From Prevotella sp. (GTDB lineage: Bacteria > Bacteroidota > Bacteroidia > Bacteroidales > Bacteroidaceae), in the NCBI GenBank assembly GCA_017443345.1, contig JAFSNR010000191.1, positions 1 through 52,471 of the forward strand: a stretch of 52,471 bases of DNA. Direction: 5' to 3'. The notes below the pieces were generated by a model. It was not told the DNA's origin. It did no database searches and saw nothing but the letters and a program-made list of their open reading frames with translations. Shown piece by piece: positions 38,727 through 45,768 of the stretch; the stretch's first letter is position 1, and each line of letters opens with the position of its first letter. A program made the translations under genes and the position numbers.

Positions 38727-38757
38727 TTTGTATCTTCGATAAAAACCATTATCTTTG
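38727..38757 (+). promoter_or_regulatory. Promoter of the 38798 lipoprotein gene
   Basis: TTTG (38727-38730), 19 bases, TATCTTTG (38750-38757). The ATG follows 40 bases after the box. Confidence 0.8.
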
Positions 38758-38797
38758 CAGAAACATTTATAAATTAAAAGACTAGAAAACTATAGTT

Positions 38798-39184
38798 ATG
38801 AAGCCAAAGTATTTTCTTATCATGTTAACTCTCGCGATGGGCTTTGCCTTAACGAGTGTGATGACTTCCTGTTCGAAGGAGGAGAGTCCATACATAAAAA
38901 GTAGTTTAGATGTAACGGATCCTGATGGAACGTTAGAGGTTAGCGAAACTAATATCAGACTCCCTTCTGATGGTAAACCTGTGAAATTAATTGCAACGTA
39001 CAAAAGCTCAAAAGGACTATATGAACCAACTGCGATTACTATGTGTGATGAAGATGGAAACAAAGTCATTGGTGTTCAAGATGGTGATAACATGACATTT
39101 GATATAGTTAGGGAAGGCACATACACCGTCAGTGCAGGTAGTTTAAGTCTTAAGGTAATTGCGATCTCTATGGGGTCCAATTAA
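38798..39184 (+). CDS. Small lipoprotein, function unknown
   Basis: 128 aa. Lipoprotein signal peptide with lipobox VMTSC (Cys about residue 26). The mature part is short and beta-rich (LEVSETNIRLPSDGKPVKLIATY, GTYTVSAGSLSLKVIAIS), like a single Ig-type fold. Lower GC than the housekeeping neighbours. It has its own promoter. No family recognised. Confidence 0.7.
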   Translation: MKPKYFLIMLTLAMGFALTSVMTSCSKEESPYIKSSLDVTDPDGTLEVSETNIRLPSDGKPVKLIATYKSSKGLYEPTAITMCDEDGNKVIGVQDGDNMTFDIVREGTYTVSAGSLSLKVIAISMGSN

Positions 39185-39305
39185 ACTTATTTGTTCAGCG
39201 AATCGGCCAGATATAAAGAAAGGAGGTGCATCACTGCAGCTTACCGAAAAAACAGTTGCAAAGGTAGTACAATTCGAGCGAATCGCTAAATTTTACCCGA
39301 ATTAT

Positions 39306-39337
39306 TTTGTTTTATCCACAAAAATACATTATCTTTG
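39306..39337 (+). promoter_or_regulatory. Promoter ahead of a short reading frame
   Basis: TTTG (39306-39309), 20 bases, TATCTTTG (39330-39337). A full consensus match upstream of the 38-residue frame at 39349. Confidence 0.65.
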
Positions 39338-39348
39338 CAAACTAAAGT

Positions 39349-39465
39349 ATGAATATTACCTATAATCATATAGTAACGACTGAGTCCATTTTTGGACGGA
39401 ATGTCAGCAAACTCTGTCAATCGATGGAGTCAAAATTCTTTACACTCTTTTTAGGGGGTGGGTAA
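39349..39465 (+). CDS. Short reading frame behind a consensus promoter, doubtful
   Basis: 38 aa (MNITYNHIVTTESIFGRNVS ... FLGGG). It starts 12 bases after a good -7 box, so a leaderless-like transcript is possible. No motif is recognised. It may instead be the start of a lost gene whose later parts are the fragments at 39458-39821. Confidence 0.25.
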   Translation: MNITYNHIVTTESIFGRNVSKLCQSMESKFFTLFLGGG

Positions 39466-39821
39466 AAATTGTTTACAAGAATTATTAATATCATTTGATA
39501 ATGCTAATGCCCTGAACCCTCAGGACATAAATGGCGTGGGCGAGGCTCCGTCTGGCAAGATTTACTTCTATGCCGACGGAGCTGTTTTTGTGTCATTATC
39601 CGAATCGAGCTATGAGTGAATCCGTCGATTATAAGAAGAAATACATGGAGGCTCAGCTTGAACTGATCGACACAAAAGCCCGACTGGCTACGATCGAGTC
39701 GATGTACTGGAAGCAGCAGAAGATGATGAATGACGATCAGGATAGCCGCTGGGACAGGTGCTTGGGTATGTGGCGGACAGAAAAAACACGTTTCTTTTTA
39801 GGGAGTTTTAGGGTTGTGTAA
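39458..39821 (+). pseudogene. Remnant of a small two-frame gene pair, possibly from an insertion sequence
   Basis: Frame 1 (to the TGA at 39617-39619) encodes a tail ending GKIYFYADGAVFVSLSESSY. Frame 2 starts at ATG 39612, overlapping in ATGAGTGA, and encodes 69 aa (MSESVDYKKKYMEAQLELID, then a coiled-coil-like stretch). The overlap is typical of coupled small genes. Frame 1 lacks a proper start and frame 2 ends abruptly. I suspect a decayed IS accessory region but do not recognise the family. Confidence 0.35.
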
Positions 39822-39900
39822 TGAAATAGTTATTTGTATATCAGGCATTTAAGATTGTTTCCCGGAGAAACATAGAATATTCATTTTATGTGAATAATCT

Positions 39901-39931
39901 TTTGTGTTATTTGATAATTTAAGTACTTTTG
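39901..39931 (+). promoter_or_regulatory. Promoter of the 40031 lipoprotein operon
   Basis: TTTG (39901-39904), 19 bases, TACTTTTG (39924-39931). The transcript would have a leader of about 93 bases. Confidence 0.75.
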
Positions 39932-40030
39932 CAGTGCGAAAGTTTAAATATTCATAAAAGAGCCCCCAATCCGTGCAAGTTTTTAGGTGCTCGACAGTTA
40001 TATAAGAAAAAGAAACAAAATTATATAGTC

Positions 40031-41734
40031 ATGAAGATACGTTTTTCAACTGCAACGTTAATGATGATGGCGGTATTCCTGCTGTCCGGATGTGATGATC
40101 GTGATAATCCTGTTTATGGGGAGGACGATGTGGATTATCAAGAATGGGCTGTCAGGAAAGTACCATTCTCAAAATCCAGGTATCTATTGGACAGTTGGAC
40201 AATATCCGATAAGGAGCATTATGCAGCCGATGACTATTTTGTTCCAAAGTTCTATCTCCAGTTCGACGACGAGGGACACTTTGAAGGAGGTGTGTTTGAT
40301 GGTGTAAACTGCCATGAAGCCTGTAGTGGAACTTATACGACGTCGTCCATGAAGTCGACAAGTGGAGTCGTCTATACCTTGGAGGGAAAAATCAAGTTGA
40401 TTCTTTCTGAGGAGAGTAAGATTCTGGCATCTTCTCATCAAGAAGCCAAAGCATTTCTGGATTATGTTGAAAACGTGAATACATTCTATTATTGTTCAGA
40501 CGAGACCTTATCGCTAAAGATTGAAGATAGTCGTGGATTCTACTTTTCAACAGAACTGAGACATTTATGGGATTATCAGGGTTATTATCCCGACATTGAT
40601 GGCCTTGGAGAGGGTCAGGAAATATTGTTAGACGATTTTAAGACTTACACGAAGGGGTATGGATGGAAGGAAGTTGAGAGGCATTCGGTGAATAAGGATG
40701 GAACATACGAAGAAAAGAATGCTTGGGATCAGAATAGTGACGTAACACCAAACTGTTATGAATTCGGTGACAATTGGGTTACTGGCTATTTCGTAACAGA
40801 AGGTGAAAAAACGCCCTATCATGCTAATTGCACGATGCATCTGGTTCATAACAACAAGAGGTTGTGCTTTAATTATTCAGAGTCGATGCTCCTCCTTTCC
40901 CTGAGTGATCAGGAGATCAAAGCCTTGGATGTAAGCAAAGGTAGTACTTACTACGTCGTTCTTCATCGGATGACTGACGAGGAACTGCAGAATGTAAGAG
41001 ATCTCCATCAAAGAGACAACTATGACATGAGGTTTGGTAAAAGGACTTATGAGGACAATCCAGACAAGCCTGCGTACCCATCATTCCCTGCCAACCCTAT
41101 TTATGAAGAAACGATCACAAAGCCTGAAGTAGATATATCAGCGATGGTCACCAGGTATATCAATGGAGAAATAGCTTCGATGTCACTCTGGTGGGGCATG
41201 GATCCGCAGCCGATCTCAGCTTCAGAGGTTTTCAGTCAGTATGTGAAGCATCCGCTTGAAGAGAATTTCCGTTTCCTGTATGGAGAGAATGGCTTTGCAG
41301 CTAATGAGGTAAACGACTATTATATGCAATATTATAAAGATGTGGCGGTGCCTCAGGGGGGATATCACCTTTATGTATTTGGTGGAATAACAAACAAACT
41401 GGAGGGTAACTTTATTCAGATTTCCGACCTCAATGTCGTTCCTGCCATTGACGAACAGAAGGCAAAAGAAATCTATGCTGACTATCTGAAGGTATCTGTC
41501 GATGATATTGAGAGTGGCAAGATGTTCGACGATGTGGCAGATGCCTTGATGATTATTGAGATTCCTGAAAAGTGGGGTTCTGACAAGTTTGCCCCTCGTC
41601 TGGTCTATGGCCTAACCTATAAGGAAAACAGTTATGAGGGAAACTGTTTCATAGATGCCCAAACAGGTAGGATTCTAAGGACCTGTCCGAACTTCAACTA
41701 TAAGATTTTCTTAAAACCCTGGCAAATAATGTAG
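40031..41734 (+). CDS. Large lipoprotein with a C-terminal PepSY/propeptide-like domain
   Basis: 567 aa from ATG 40031; the frame is open further upstream, but MKIRFSTATLMMMAVFLLSG with lipobox LLSGC is the evident signal. The N-terminal half (about 30-330) is Trp/Tyr-rich and unassigned. The end (about 480-555: DEQKAKEIYADYLKVSVDDI ... NCFIDAQTGRILRT) resembles PepSY/FTP-type domains found as propeptides or inhibitors of secreted proteases. Predicted in the outer membrane or at the surface. Co-transcribed with the next lipoprotein. It may be a protease inhibitor or chaperone; not certain. Confidence 0.6.
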   Translation: MKIRFSTATLMMMAVFLLSGCDDRDNPVYGEDDVDYQEWAVRKVPFSKSRYLLDSWTISDKEHYAADDYFVPKFYLQFDDEGHFEGGVFDGVNCHEACSGTYTTSSMKSTSGVVYTLEGKIKLILSEESKILASSHQEAKAFLDYVENVNTFYYCSDETLSLKIEDSRGFYFSTELRHLWDYQGYYPDIDGLGEGQEILLDDFKTYTKGYGWKEVERHSVNKDGTYEEKNAWDQNSDVTPNCYEFGDNWVTGYFVTEGEKTPYHANCTMHLVHNNKRLCFNYSESMLLLSLSDQEIKALDVSKGSTYYVVLHRMTDEELQNVRDLHQRDNYDMRFGKRTYEDNPDKPAYPSFPANPIYEETITKPEVDISAMVTRYINGEIASMSLWWGMDPQPISASEVFSQYVKHPLEENFRFLYGENGFAANEVNDYYMQYYKDVAVPQGGYHLYVFGGITNKLEGNFIQISDLNVVPAIDEQKAKEIYADYLKVSVDDIESGKMFDDVADALMIIEIPEKWGSDKFAPRLVYGLTYKENSYEGNCFIDAQTGRILRTCPNFNYKIFLKPWQIM

Positions 41735-41762
41735 TTAAAGAACCATAGAAAAGAAAGCAAAG

Positions 41763-42311
41763 ATGAAAAAGATTTATTCGTTATCAACTTTAGCACTGCT
41801 GGCAGTGGTATTGTTATCGGCTTGTAGCAAGGATTCAGATGAAGAGGACATTGTTCCGGGAATTATCATTGATGAAGTAAAATGTGATCCTATGATAACT
41901 GACTTCTTCAATAAGAAAGTATATACAGAGAACCTTTATCCTATTACCGCTGGTTTTCAACCTCCCTTTTATGACGAAACAACGGGAGAAATAAGATACA
42001 TCGTTATCATAAACAATGAAGAAGAGTTATTAAACATCTTTCCTGATGCTGGCGAACTGCCCAAAATAGACTTTTCTAAATACTCGGTACTAATTGGCTG
42101 TACGCCTTTCAGCTCAGGTCTTGAAGATAAGATACCCAGAGAATTGAAACGAAAGGTTATGTACATGAATAATAATCAATATACATTAGCCCTTTACTTT
42201 TCTTATACTTTTCCTGAAATAGGATGGGACATGCAACAATATGTTTTAACTTGTGGAATTTATCCCAAACTAAGCAGCGACTCAATAAGTATCATTTTAA
42301 AATTTGTATAA
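41763..42311 (+). CDS. Lipoprotein, function unknown
   Basis: 182 aa. Lipobox VLLSAC (Cys about residue 21). The mature part contains YIVIINNEEELLNIFPDAG and IDFSKYSVLIGC, a pattern I associate with Bacteroidales hypothetical lipoproteins. Starts 28 bases after the previous lipoprotein gene, so one operon. AT-rich compared with core genes. Confidence 0.65.
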   Translation: MKKIYSLSTLALLAVVLLSACSKDSDEEDIVPGIIIDEVKCDPMITDFFNKKVYTENLYPITAGFQPPFYDETTGEIRYIVIINNEEELLNIFPDAGELPKIDFSKYSVLIGCTPFSSGLEDKIPRELKRKVMYMNNNQYTLALYFSYTFPEIGWDMQQYVLTCGIYPKLSSDSISIILKFV

Positions 42312-42381
42312 TGATGGTTAAACCTCACAGGGTATCAGGCACTTTGCAACTAGGAGCAAGAACAAAATAATTAAATTAATT

Positions 42382-42507
42382 ATGGAAAAGAAAAGTTTAT
42401 TTGTAGTATTAATAGCTGCGGGAAATGGAATTCCAGACAAGGAAAAGACATTTGTACTCATGGAGCCTTACACTATAACGAAAACACAGGTACTGGCGGA
42501 ATTATGA
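42382..42507 (+). CDS. Short reading frame of 41 codons, doubtful
   Basis: MEKKSLFVVLIAAGNGIPDK continues to TKTQVLAEL. A/T-rich leader with TTAATTAATT before the ATG. It may be a small peptide or the truncated 5' end of a gene. No homology recognised; could be chance. Confidence 0.25.
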   Translation: MEKKSLFVVLIAAGNGIPDKEKTFVLMEPYTITKTQVLAEL

Positions 42508-42690
42508 AAAGATCAAGGGGACTATCGCCAAAACGAATCATCCCTCTCGCCGGTGAGAAGGATGGTATATGGGGGGAATGATCAAAGAATTCGCATAAAA
42601 TAACATGAAGTCAAATCCTTTAAACCCTGAAAATGGCATGAGTCCGTAAGATAATTAGCAAAAAGTATCGGAATGTGAAGGAAAATAAGT

Positions 42691-42698
42691 ACCTTTGC
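42691..42698 (+). promoter_or_regulatory. -7 box ahead of the structured RNA
   Basis: TACCTTTG, followed by CACCC as in several other promoters here. No TTTG at the -33 position. It would start a transcript at about 42705 that includes the folded region and the 42975 gene. Confidence 0.5.
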
Positions 42699-42808
42699 AC
42701 CCGTAGACATATAAAAAGACGAAGCAACCGCAGCTTTTGTTAGTCTCCCGAACGGCAAATTCAATAAGACTTCATAGAAGCGATGGCTGCCTGCTCACGC
42801 ATCCCATA

Positions 42809-42905
42809 ACGGAGGCGTGGGCATTTGGCAGTAGCAGTATCTATGAAAGGTTTGCCGACCTGGGAGCTTGCTGTGACACCAAATACACCCCACCACGTCC
42901 TCCGT
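42809..42905 (+). ncRNA. Predicted structured RNA or leader
   Basis: Nested stems by eye: P1 of 12 bp with one bulge (42809-42820 with 42893-42905), P2 of 6 bp ATTTGG/CCAAAT (42823-42828 with 42879-42884), P3 of 5 bp (42833-42837 with 42868-42872), P4 AGGT/ACCT hairpin (42848-42851 with 42858-42861). It lies between a -7 box and the 42975 gene. One frame through it spells THPITEAWAFGSSSIYERF, a phrase I recall seeing in hypothetical Bacteroides proteins, which suggests a widespread element rather than a protein. Confidence 0.6.
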
Positions 42906-42974
42906 TTCTTTCTCTCCCGCTATTGCGGCGTATTATATGTGTTCAACAATCAAAGAAGAAAACGGAAACGAAAA

Positions 42975-43457
42975 ATGAATTTCGATAACGACGAGGATGC
43001 CCTCGAATTCATCAACCGTCTGCTTGAGCGGCTGCATCAGGCAGACTATTTCAATCAAGGCAGCAAAATAGAAGTAGTGTATGTCGCCTCTGGCGGACAG
43101 CATGTGGAGACGCAAATAAATGTTGGAGAGACCCTCCCTGGACCTCCCTGTTTAGGGAGGGAGAAAGCGAAGGAGCGGCCAGCACTTCCTGATGTGCTTT
43201 GCACTGAGGAGGCAATGGCACTATGGGAGAAGGTGCAGAGGGCAGGCTATGTGGATGACAATTATCAGCCACTGATTTCTCGTACCCAATCGGCACTGTT
43301 AGCCGACGCGATGGCTGAACGATTAGGCATCCGTGAGAAGTGGAAGGTGTTCGAGACGTTGTGGAACAGGAAGTATATGCGGAGCGATTATAATCTGGCT
43401 CTTACCAGGAAGCAGTCGCTGGATTTTCAAGATGAGTTGAAAAGCATATTTCAGTAA
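42975..43457 (+). CDS. Conserved Bacteroidales hypothetical protein (DUF6043-like)
   Basis: 160 aa from ATG 42975 after an A-rich leader (AAACGGAAACGAAAA). The C-terminal half (ALWEKVQRAGYVDDNYQPLI ... LWNRKYMRSDYNLALTRKQS) resembles a small Bacteroidales family I recall as DUF6043; function unknown, often in mobile regions. Residues about 56-66 (GETLPGPPCLGRE) are encoded by a CCTCCCT/AGGGAGG hairpin repeat inserted in frame. A strong terminator follows. Confidence 0.6.
   Translation: MNFDNDEDALEFINRLLERLHQADYFNQGSKIEVVYVASGGQHVETQINVGETLPGPPCLGREKAKERPALPDVLCTEEAMALWEKVQRAGYVDDNYQPLISRTQSALLADAMAERLGIREKWKVFETLWNRKYMRSDYNLALTRKQSLDFQDELKSIFQ
43143..43160 (+). repeat. In-frame hairpin repeat in the 42975 gene
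   Basis: CCTCCCT, loop GTTT, AGGGAGG, preceded by another ACCCTCCCTGG. Intergenic repeats of this type are familiar in Bacteroidales. The reading frame is kept open. Confidence 0.6.
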
Positions 43458-43466
43458 ATCCAAATT

Positions 43467-43499
43467 AAAGTCCCGGTGCTCACGCATCGGGACTTTTTT
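43467..43499 (+). terminator. Terminator after the 42975 gene
   Basis: 13-bp stem with one G-U pair (AAAGTCCCGGTGC / GCATCGGGACTTT), loop TCAC, T-run to 43499. Confidence 0.9.
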
Positions 43500-43508
43500 A
43501 AGTGATCT

Positions 43509-43934
43509 TTAAATATATTGTGGAACTGGCCTGTCTATCAGGAGACCAGCATCAATATCCATTTTATACTTATCAATGGCATCCTTTACTTTCTTGATAG
43601 TAGTTTTGGTGGGTGATTTCAATCCACAGGCATACTGGCGAAGAAGCGATGCATTCATGCCAGCATAAGCCGCAAAGGCCGAAACATTAATCATGTAGTA
43701 ACTGAAGAATGCCCCTATGTCAAAGATAAACTTAAATTCCAAATCTGGCACTTCTACGCCCTTTTCCCTGCAATCTTGTTTCTCCTCTTCATAACAGATA
43801 TAGAAGTCGTCAATGGCTTTACGAGCGGTCTTACCATCACCATGAAGACCAGTGATTCCTGCATCTTCGCCCACCATAAAGCAAGAGAATAAATTCTTGC
43901 CTGTCTCTACAATTACTTTTATCTTCTTTGCCAT
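43509..43934 (-). CDS. hicB: HicB-type antitoxin
   Basis: 141 aa. N-terminal HicB domain (KIKVIVETGKNLFSCFM, GLHGDGKTARKAIDDFY) and a C-terminal helix-turn-helix-like part (YAGMNASLLRQYACGLKSPT). It should neutralise HicA and repress the operon. Follows hicA by 65 bases, i.e. toxin first, the common hicAB order. Confidence 0.85.
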   Translation of the reverse strand: MAKKIKVIVETGKNLFSCFMVGEDAGITGLHGDGKTARKAIDDFYICYEEEKQDCREKGVEVPDLEFKFIFDIGAFFSYYMINVSAFAAYAGMNASLLRQYACGLKSPTKTTIKKVKDAIDKYKMDIDAGLLIDRPVPQYI

Positions 43935-43999
43935 ACTTATATTCTATATAAAAGTGACCTTTACGTATCTTGACTTTCTCATGGAAGAGGAACACGGGC

Positions 44000-44182
44000 C
44001 TAAAGCCCGAGTTCCTGATAGATAGATTTCAAAGTACCTATTGGTACTTCTTCAGTTCCATGCCGTCCGACTCTTGTCTGCTTCCCATTACTGGGGTTCA
44101 CCCAAAGGTCATGACGAGCACCATGATGAAGTAAGGAGCAACCTGCTTTCCTTAACTTCTTGTACAACTCGTTGTACTTCAT
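44000..44182 (-). CDS. hicA: HicA-type mRNA interferase toxin
   Basis: 60 aa, the normal size. dsRBD-like fold with the catalytic histidine in LLHHGARHDLWVNPSNGK and conserved TRVGRHGTEEVPIGTLKSI. HicA cleaves mRNA until bound by HicB. Leader of about 40 bases from a consensus promoter. Confidence 0.9.
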   Translation of the reverse strand: MKYNELYKKLRKAGCSLLHHGARHDLWVNPSNGKQTRVGRHGTEEVPIGTLKSIYQELGL

Positions 44183-44223
44183 GTCTCAATACATTTAAGA
44201 TCACTTTGTCATTTCTGACGGTG

Positions 44224-44255
44224 CAAAGGTAACAAATTTGTTATTATCGTCCAAA
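44224..44255 (-). promoter_or_regulatory. hicAB promoter with operator-like palindromes
   Basis: On the minus strand TTTG (44255-44252), 20 bases, TACCTTTG (44231-44224). The 14-bp palindrome TAACAAATTTGTTA (44230-44243) lies between the boxes. A related copy GGTAACTTTTTTGTTATT is 34 bases further at 44262-44279. Both are good candidates for HicB binding. Confidence 0.75.
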
Positions 44256-44304
44256 TATTTTGGTAACTTTTTTGTTATTTTGTCGATTAATTAACATTTC
44301 AGAC

Positions 44305-44341
44305 CGTAGTACCCTCGCGTAGTACCCCCGTGGGTAGTAGG
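44305..44341. repeat. 13-bp tandem repeat upstream of the primase cassette
   Basis: CGTAGTACCCTCG, CGTAGTACCCCCG, then TGGGTAGTAGG. The last unit is partly an inverted copy (TACCC...GGGTA). It lies just before a TACATTTG box (44358-44365) and about 170 bases before the cassette. Confidence 0.7.
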
Positions 44342-44357
44342 AATGAAAAGCTCTTTG

Positions 44358-44365
44358 TACATTTG
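44358..44365 (+). promoter_or_regulatory. -7 box of the antirepressor-primase cassette
   Basis: TACATTTG. The -33 region is occupied by the GTAGTACC repeats instead of TTTG, as if an activator or replicator protein bound there. A second repeat-like stretch ACACGTACGCATACACGCAT lies at 44467-44486. Confidence 0.5.
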
Positions 44366-44512
44366 CAACCGAAAATCTTCCGAGTGAGGAAGTGATTAGG
44401 CTTTTCTCTCGATGATGCGGTCTTTGACTTCTTGACACAACTTACACTTCGAAAAGTTTTCCTCTTACACGTACGCATACACGCATGTACGGGTACATTA
44501 TTTTAATTTTAA

Positions 44513-44959
44513 ATGAAAATGAAAACAGAACAACAGAATAAGGATTTGATGCGTCGGGCCGTGCGACACCTGCTGGTGACGGATGACGACGTGATGAATG
44601 AGGCGGAGCGCATCGTGGGGCACACCCTGCAGCGCGAAAACCAAGGTGATAACGGATGCCTGACGGTGACGGAGATTGCCAGGGAGCTGGATATGGAAGC
44701 CAGAGACCTGAACTCGTTTCTCCGCGACATGGGTATCCAACGGTGGAAGCAAGGTCAGTACAGACTCACTCCCCAATATGAGGGCAGAGGGCTGACGCAC
44801 GACAGGCTTTTCATCTACTACTCGACGAAGGACGGGAAAAAGAAACGTCAGACCTATCTCGTCTGGACTCCCAAAGGTCTGGAATTTATAAGGAGTTTGA
44901 TTAGAGGAAAAGGCAAGGATAATTCAAAACAGGTTAAAAGAAATGGAAAAGACTGTTAG
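44513..44959 (+). CDS. Phage antirepressor-like protein (KilAC/ANT domain)
   Basis: 148 aa. Residues about 45-140 (GCLTVTEIARELDMEARDLN, YSTKDGKKKRQTYLVWTPKG, EFIRSLI) match the C-terminal KilAC/ANT domain of phage antirepressors: a helix-turn-helix followed by a beta wing. The N-terminal Bro/KilA-N part is absent. First gene of a cassette; the next starts inside its end (17-base overlap). Likely a DNA-binding regulator or replication accessory. Confidence 0.75.
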   Translation: MKMKTEQQNKDLMRRAVRHLLVTDDDVMNEAERIVGHTLQRENQGDNGCLTVTEIARELDMEARDLNSFLRDMGIQRWKQGQYRLTPQYEGRGLTHDRLFIYYSTKDGKKKRQTYLVWTPKGLEFIRSLIRGKGKDNSKQVKRNGKDC

Positions 44960-45236
44960 AATTTTGGAGCAGTCGGCGCTTTCTACAAGAAAGTACACCG
45001 ACAAAAAGACTGGTCAGGAAAAGGTGATGAATGCCGTTACCTTTAAGCTGACTGATGGTATCGACACGTTCTTGGGCGAGGTGACAGGCGAACGAGCTGT
45101 TAACTGTCCGATGTACGACAAGAACTGCTTCTACAGGGTACAGTGCTCTATGGTTGTCAGGGACTGGATGTCTCAGCAAACAGGAGAACAGATGCAGGCT
45201 ACGACTATTTATATCGACAAGATCAATGTTGCATGA
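44943..45236 (+). CDS. Small conserved protein, possibly OB-fold
   Basis: 97 aa. MEKTVRILEQSALSTRKYTD, then GIDTFLGEVTGERAVNC, NCFYRVQCSMVVRDW and a last strand TTIYIDKINVA. The strand pattern and position in a primase cassette would fit a single-strand DNA-binding protein, but no diagnostic motif is visible. Overlaps both neighbours, so translation is coupled. Confidence 0.6.
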   Translation: MEKTVRILEQSALSTRKYTDKKTGQEKVMNAVTFKLTDGIDTFLGEVTGERAVNCPMYDKNCFYRVQCSMVVRDWMSQQTGEQMQATTIYIDKINVA

Positions 45237-45763
45237 CGTTAGAATATCTTGAATTAATGGAAGAGATTAAGAAGCAGGAGAACGAGGTGCAAGGCACCTC
45301 TTCTCCACGTAGGAAGCTGCAGAGATCGTTTAAGTCGAACACTCGCATCTATGATGACGGTTCGATAGAGGTTGACCCACAGGCTCAGGGCGAGCCGAGT
45401 CAGAAGGATGTGAAGAAGGTGGGTAAGTCGAAGCGGTATATTACCAACGGTAAGAACCCGCTGACGTGTGTGGAACTGAAATGTCCTGAGGATGTGCCCG
45501 ACAAGGCTGCCTTCTTCCACAAGGAACTGGCAAAGCTGACGAAGGACATTCAGATCGAGGAGCCGGAGATGCCTGAGGGTGAGTTCCTGTTGGATGAACC
45601 CTGCGTGAAGGTACGCTTTGCGGCAAAGGAGCACAAGGTTGTGGCCTGGCTCACATTCGAGGCTAAAGGATTGATAGACGTAAGGAGAGAGCTGTACAAT
45701 CTAACAAGCAAGATTGACAAATGTTTTGTTATCAACGAAGCTTCGGTTTGCCAACTGAGGTAG
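45233..45763 (+). CDS. Hypothetical protein of the primase cassette
   Basis: 176 aa from the ATG at 45233, in the ATGA overlap with the previous stop. Frame open further upstream, but that would run inside the previous gene. N-terminal charged coil (EEIKKQENEVQG), a basic region (RRKLQRSFKSNTR, KKVGKSKRY), then an alpha/beta part (CVKVRFAAKEHKVVAWLTFE). No family recognised. Ends six bases before the primase ATG. Confidence 0.65.
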   Translation: MTLEYLELMEEIKKQENEVQGTSSPRRKLQRSFKSNTRIYDDGSIEVDPQAQGEPSQKDVKKVGKSKRYITNGKNPLTCVELKCPEDVPDKAAFFHKELAKLTKDIQIEEPEMPEGEFLLDEPCVKVRFAAKEHKVVAWLTFEAKGLIDVRRELYNLTSKIDKCFVINEASVCQLR

Positions 45764-45768
45764 TAACG

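Noticed and set aside
39219-39232. Fragment of a 16S rRNA 3' end on the minus strand (CACCTCCTTTCT)
   Set aside because: Only about 12 bases match and the flanks do not resemble rRNA; more simply an SD-like motif on the plus strand.
39159-39365. 68-codon frame after the 38798 lipoprotein
   Set aside because: It overlaps the lipoprotein end, contains the promoter at 39306-39337 and has no recognisable protein features.
42737-42988. 83-codon plus-strand frame with THPITEAWAFGSSS
   Set aside because: The region folds as nested RNA stems and the frame overlaps the better-supported start at 42975; treated as RNA, not protein.
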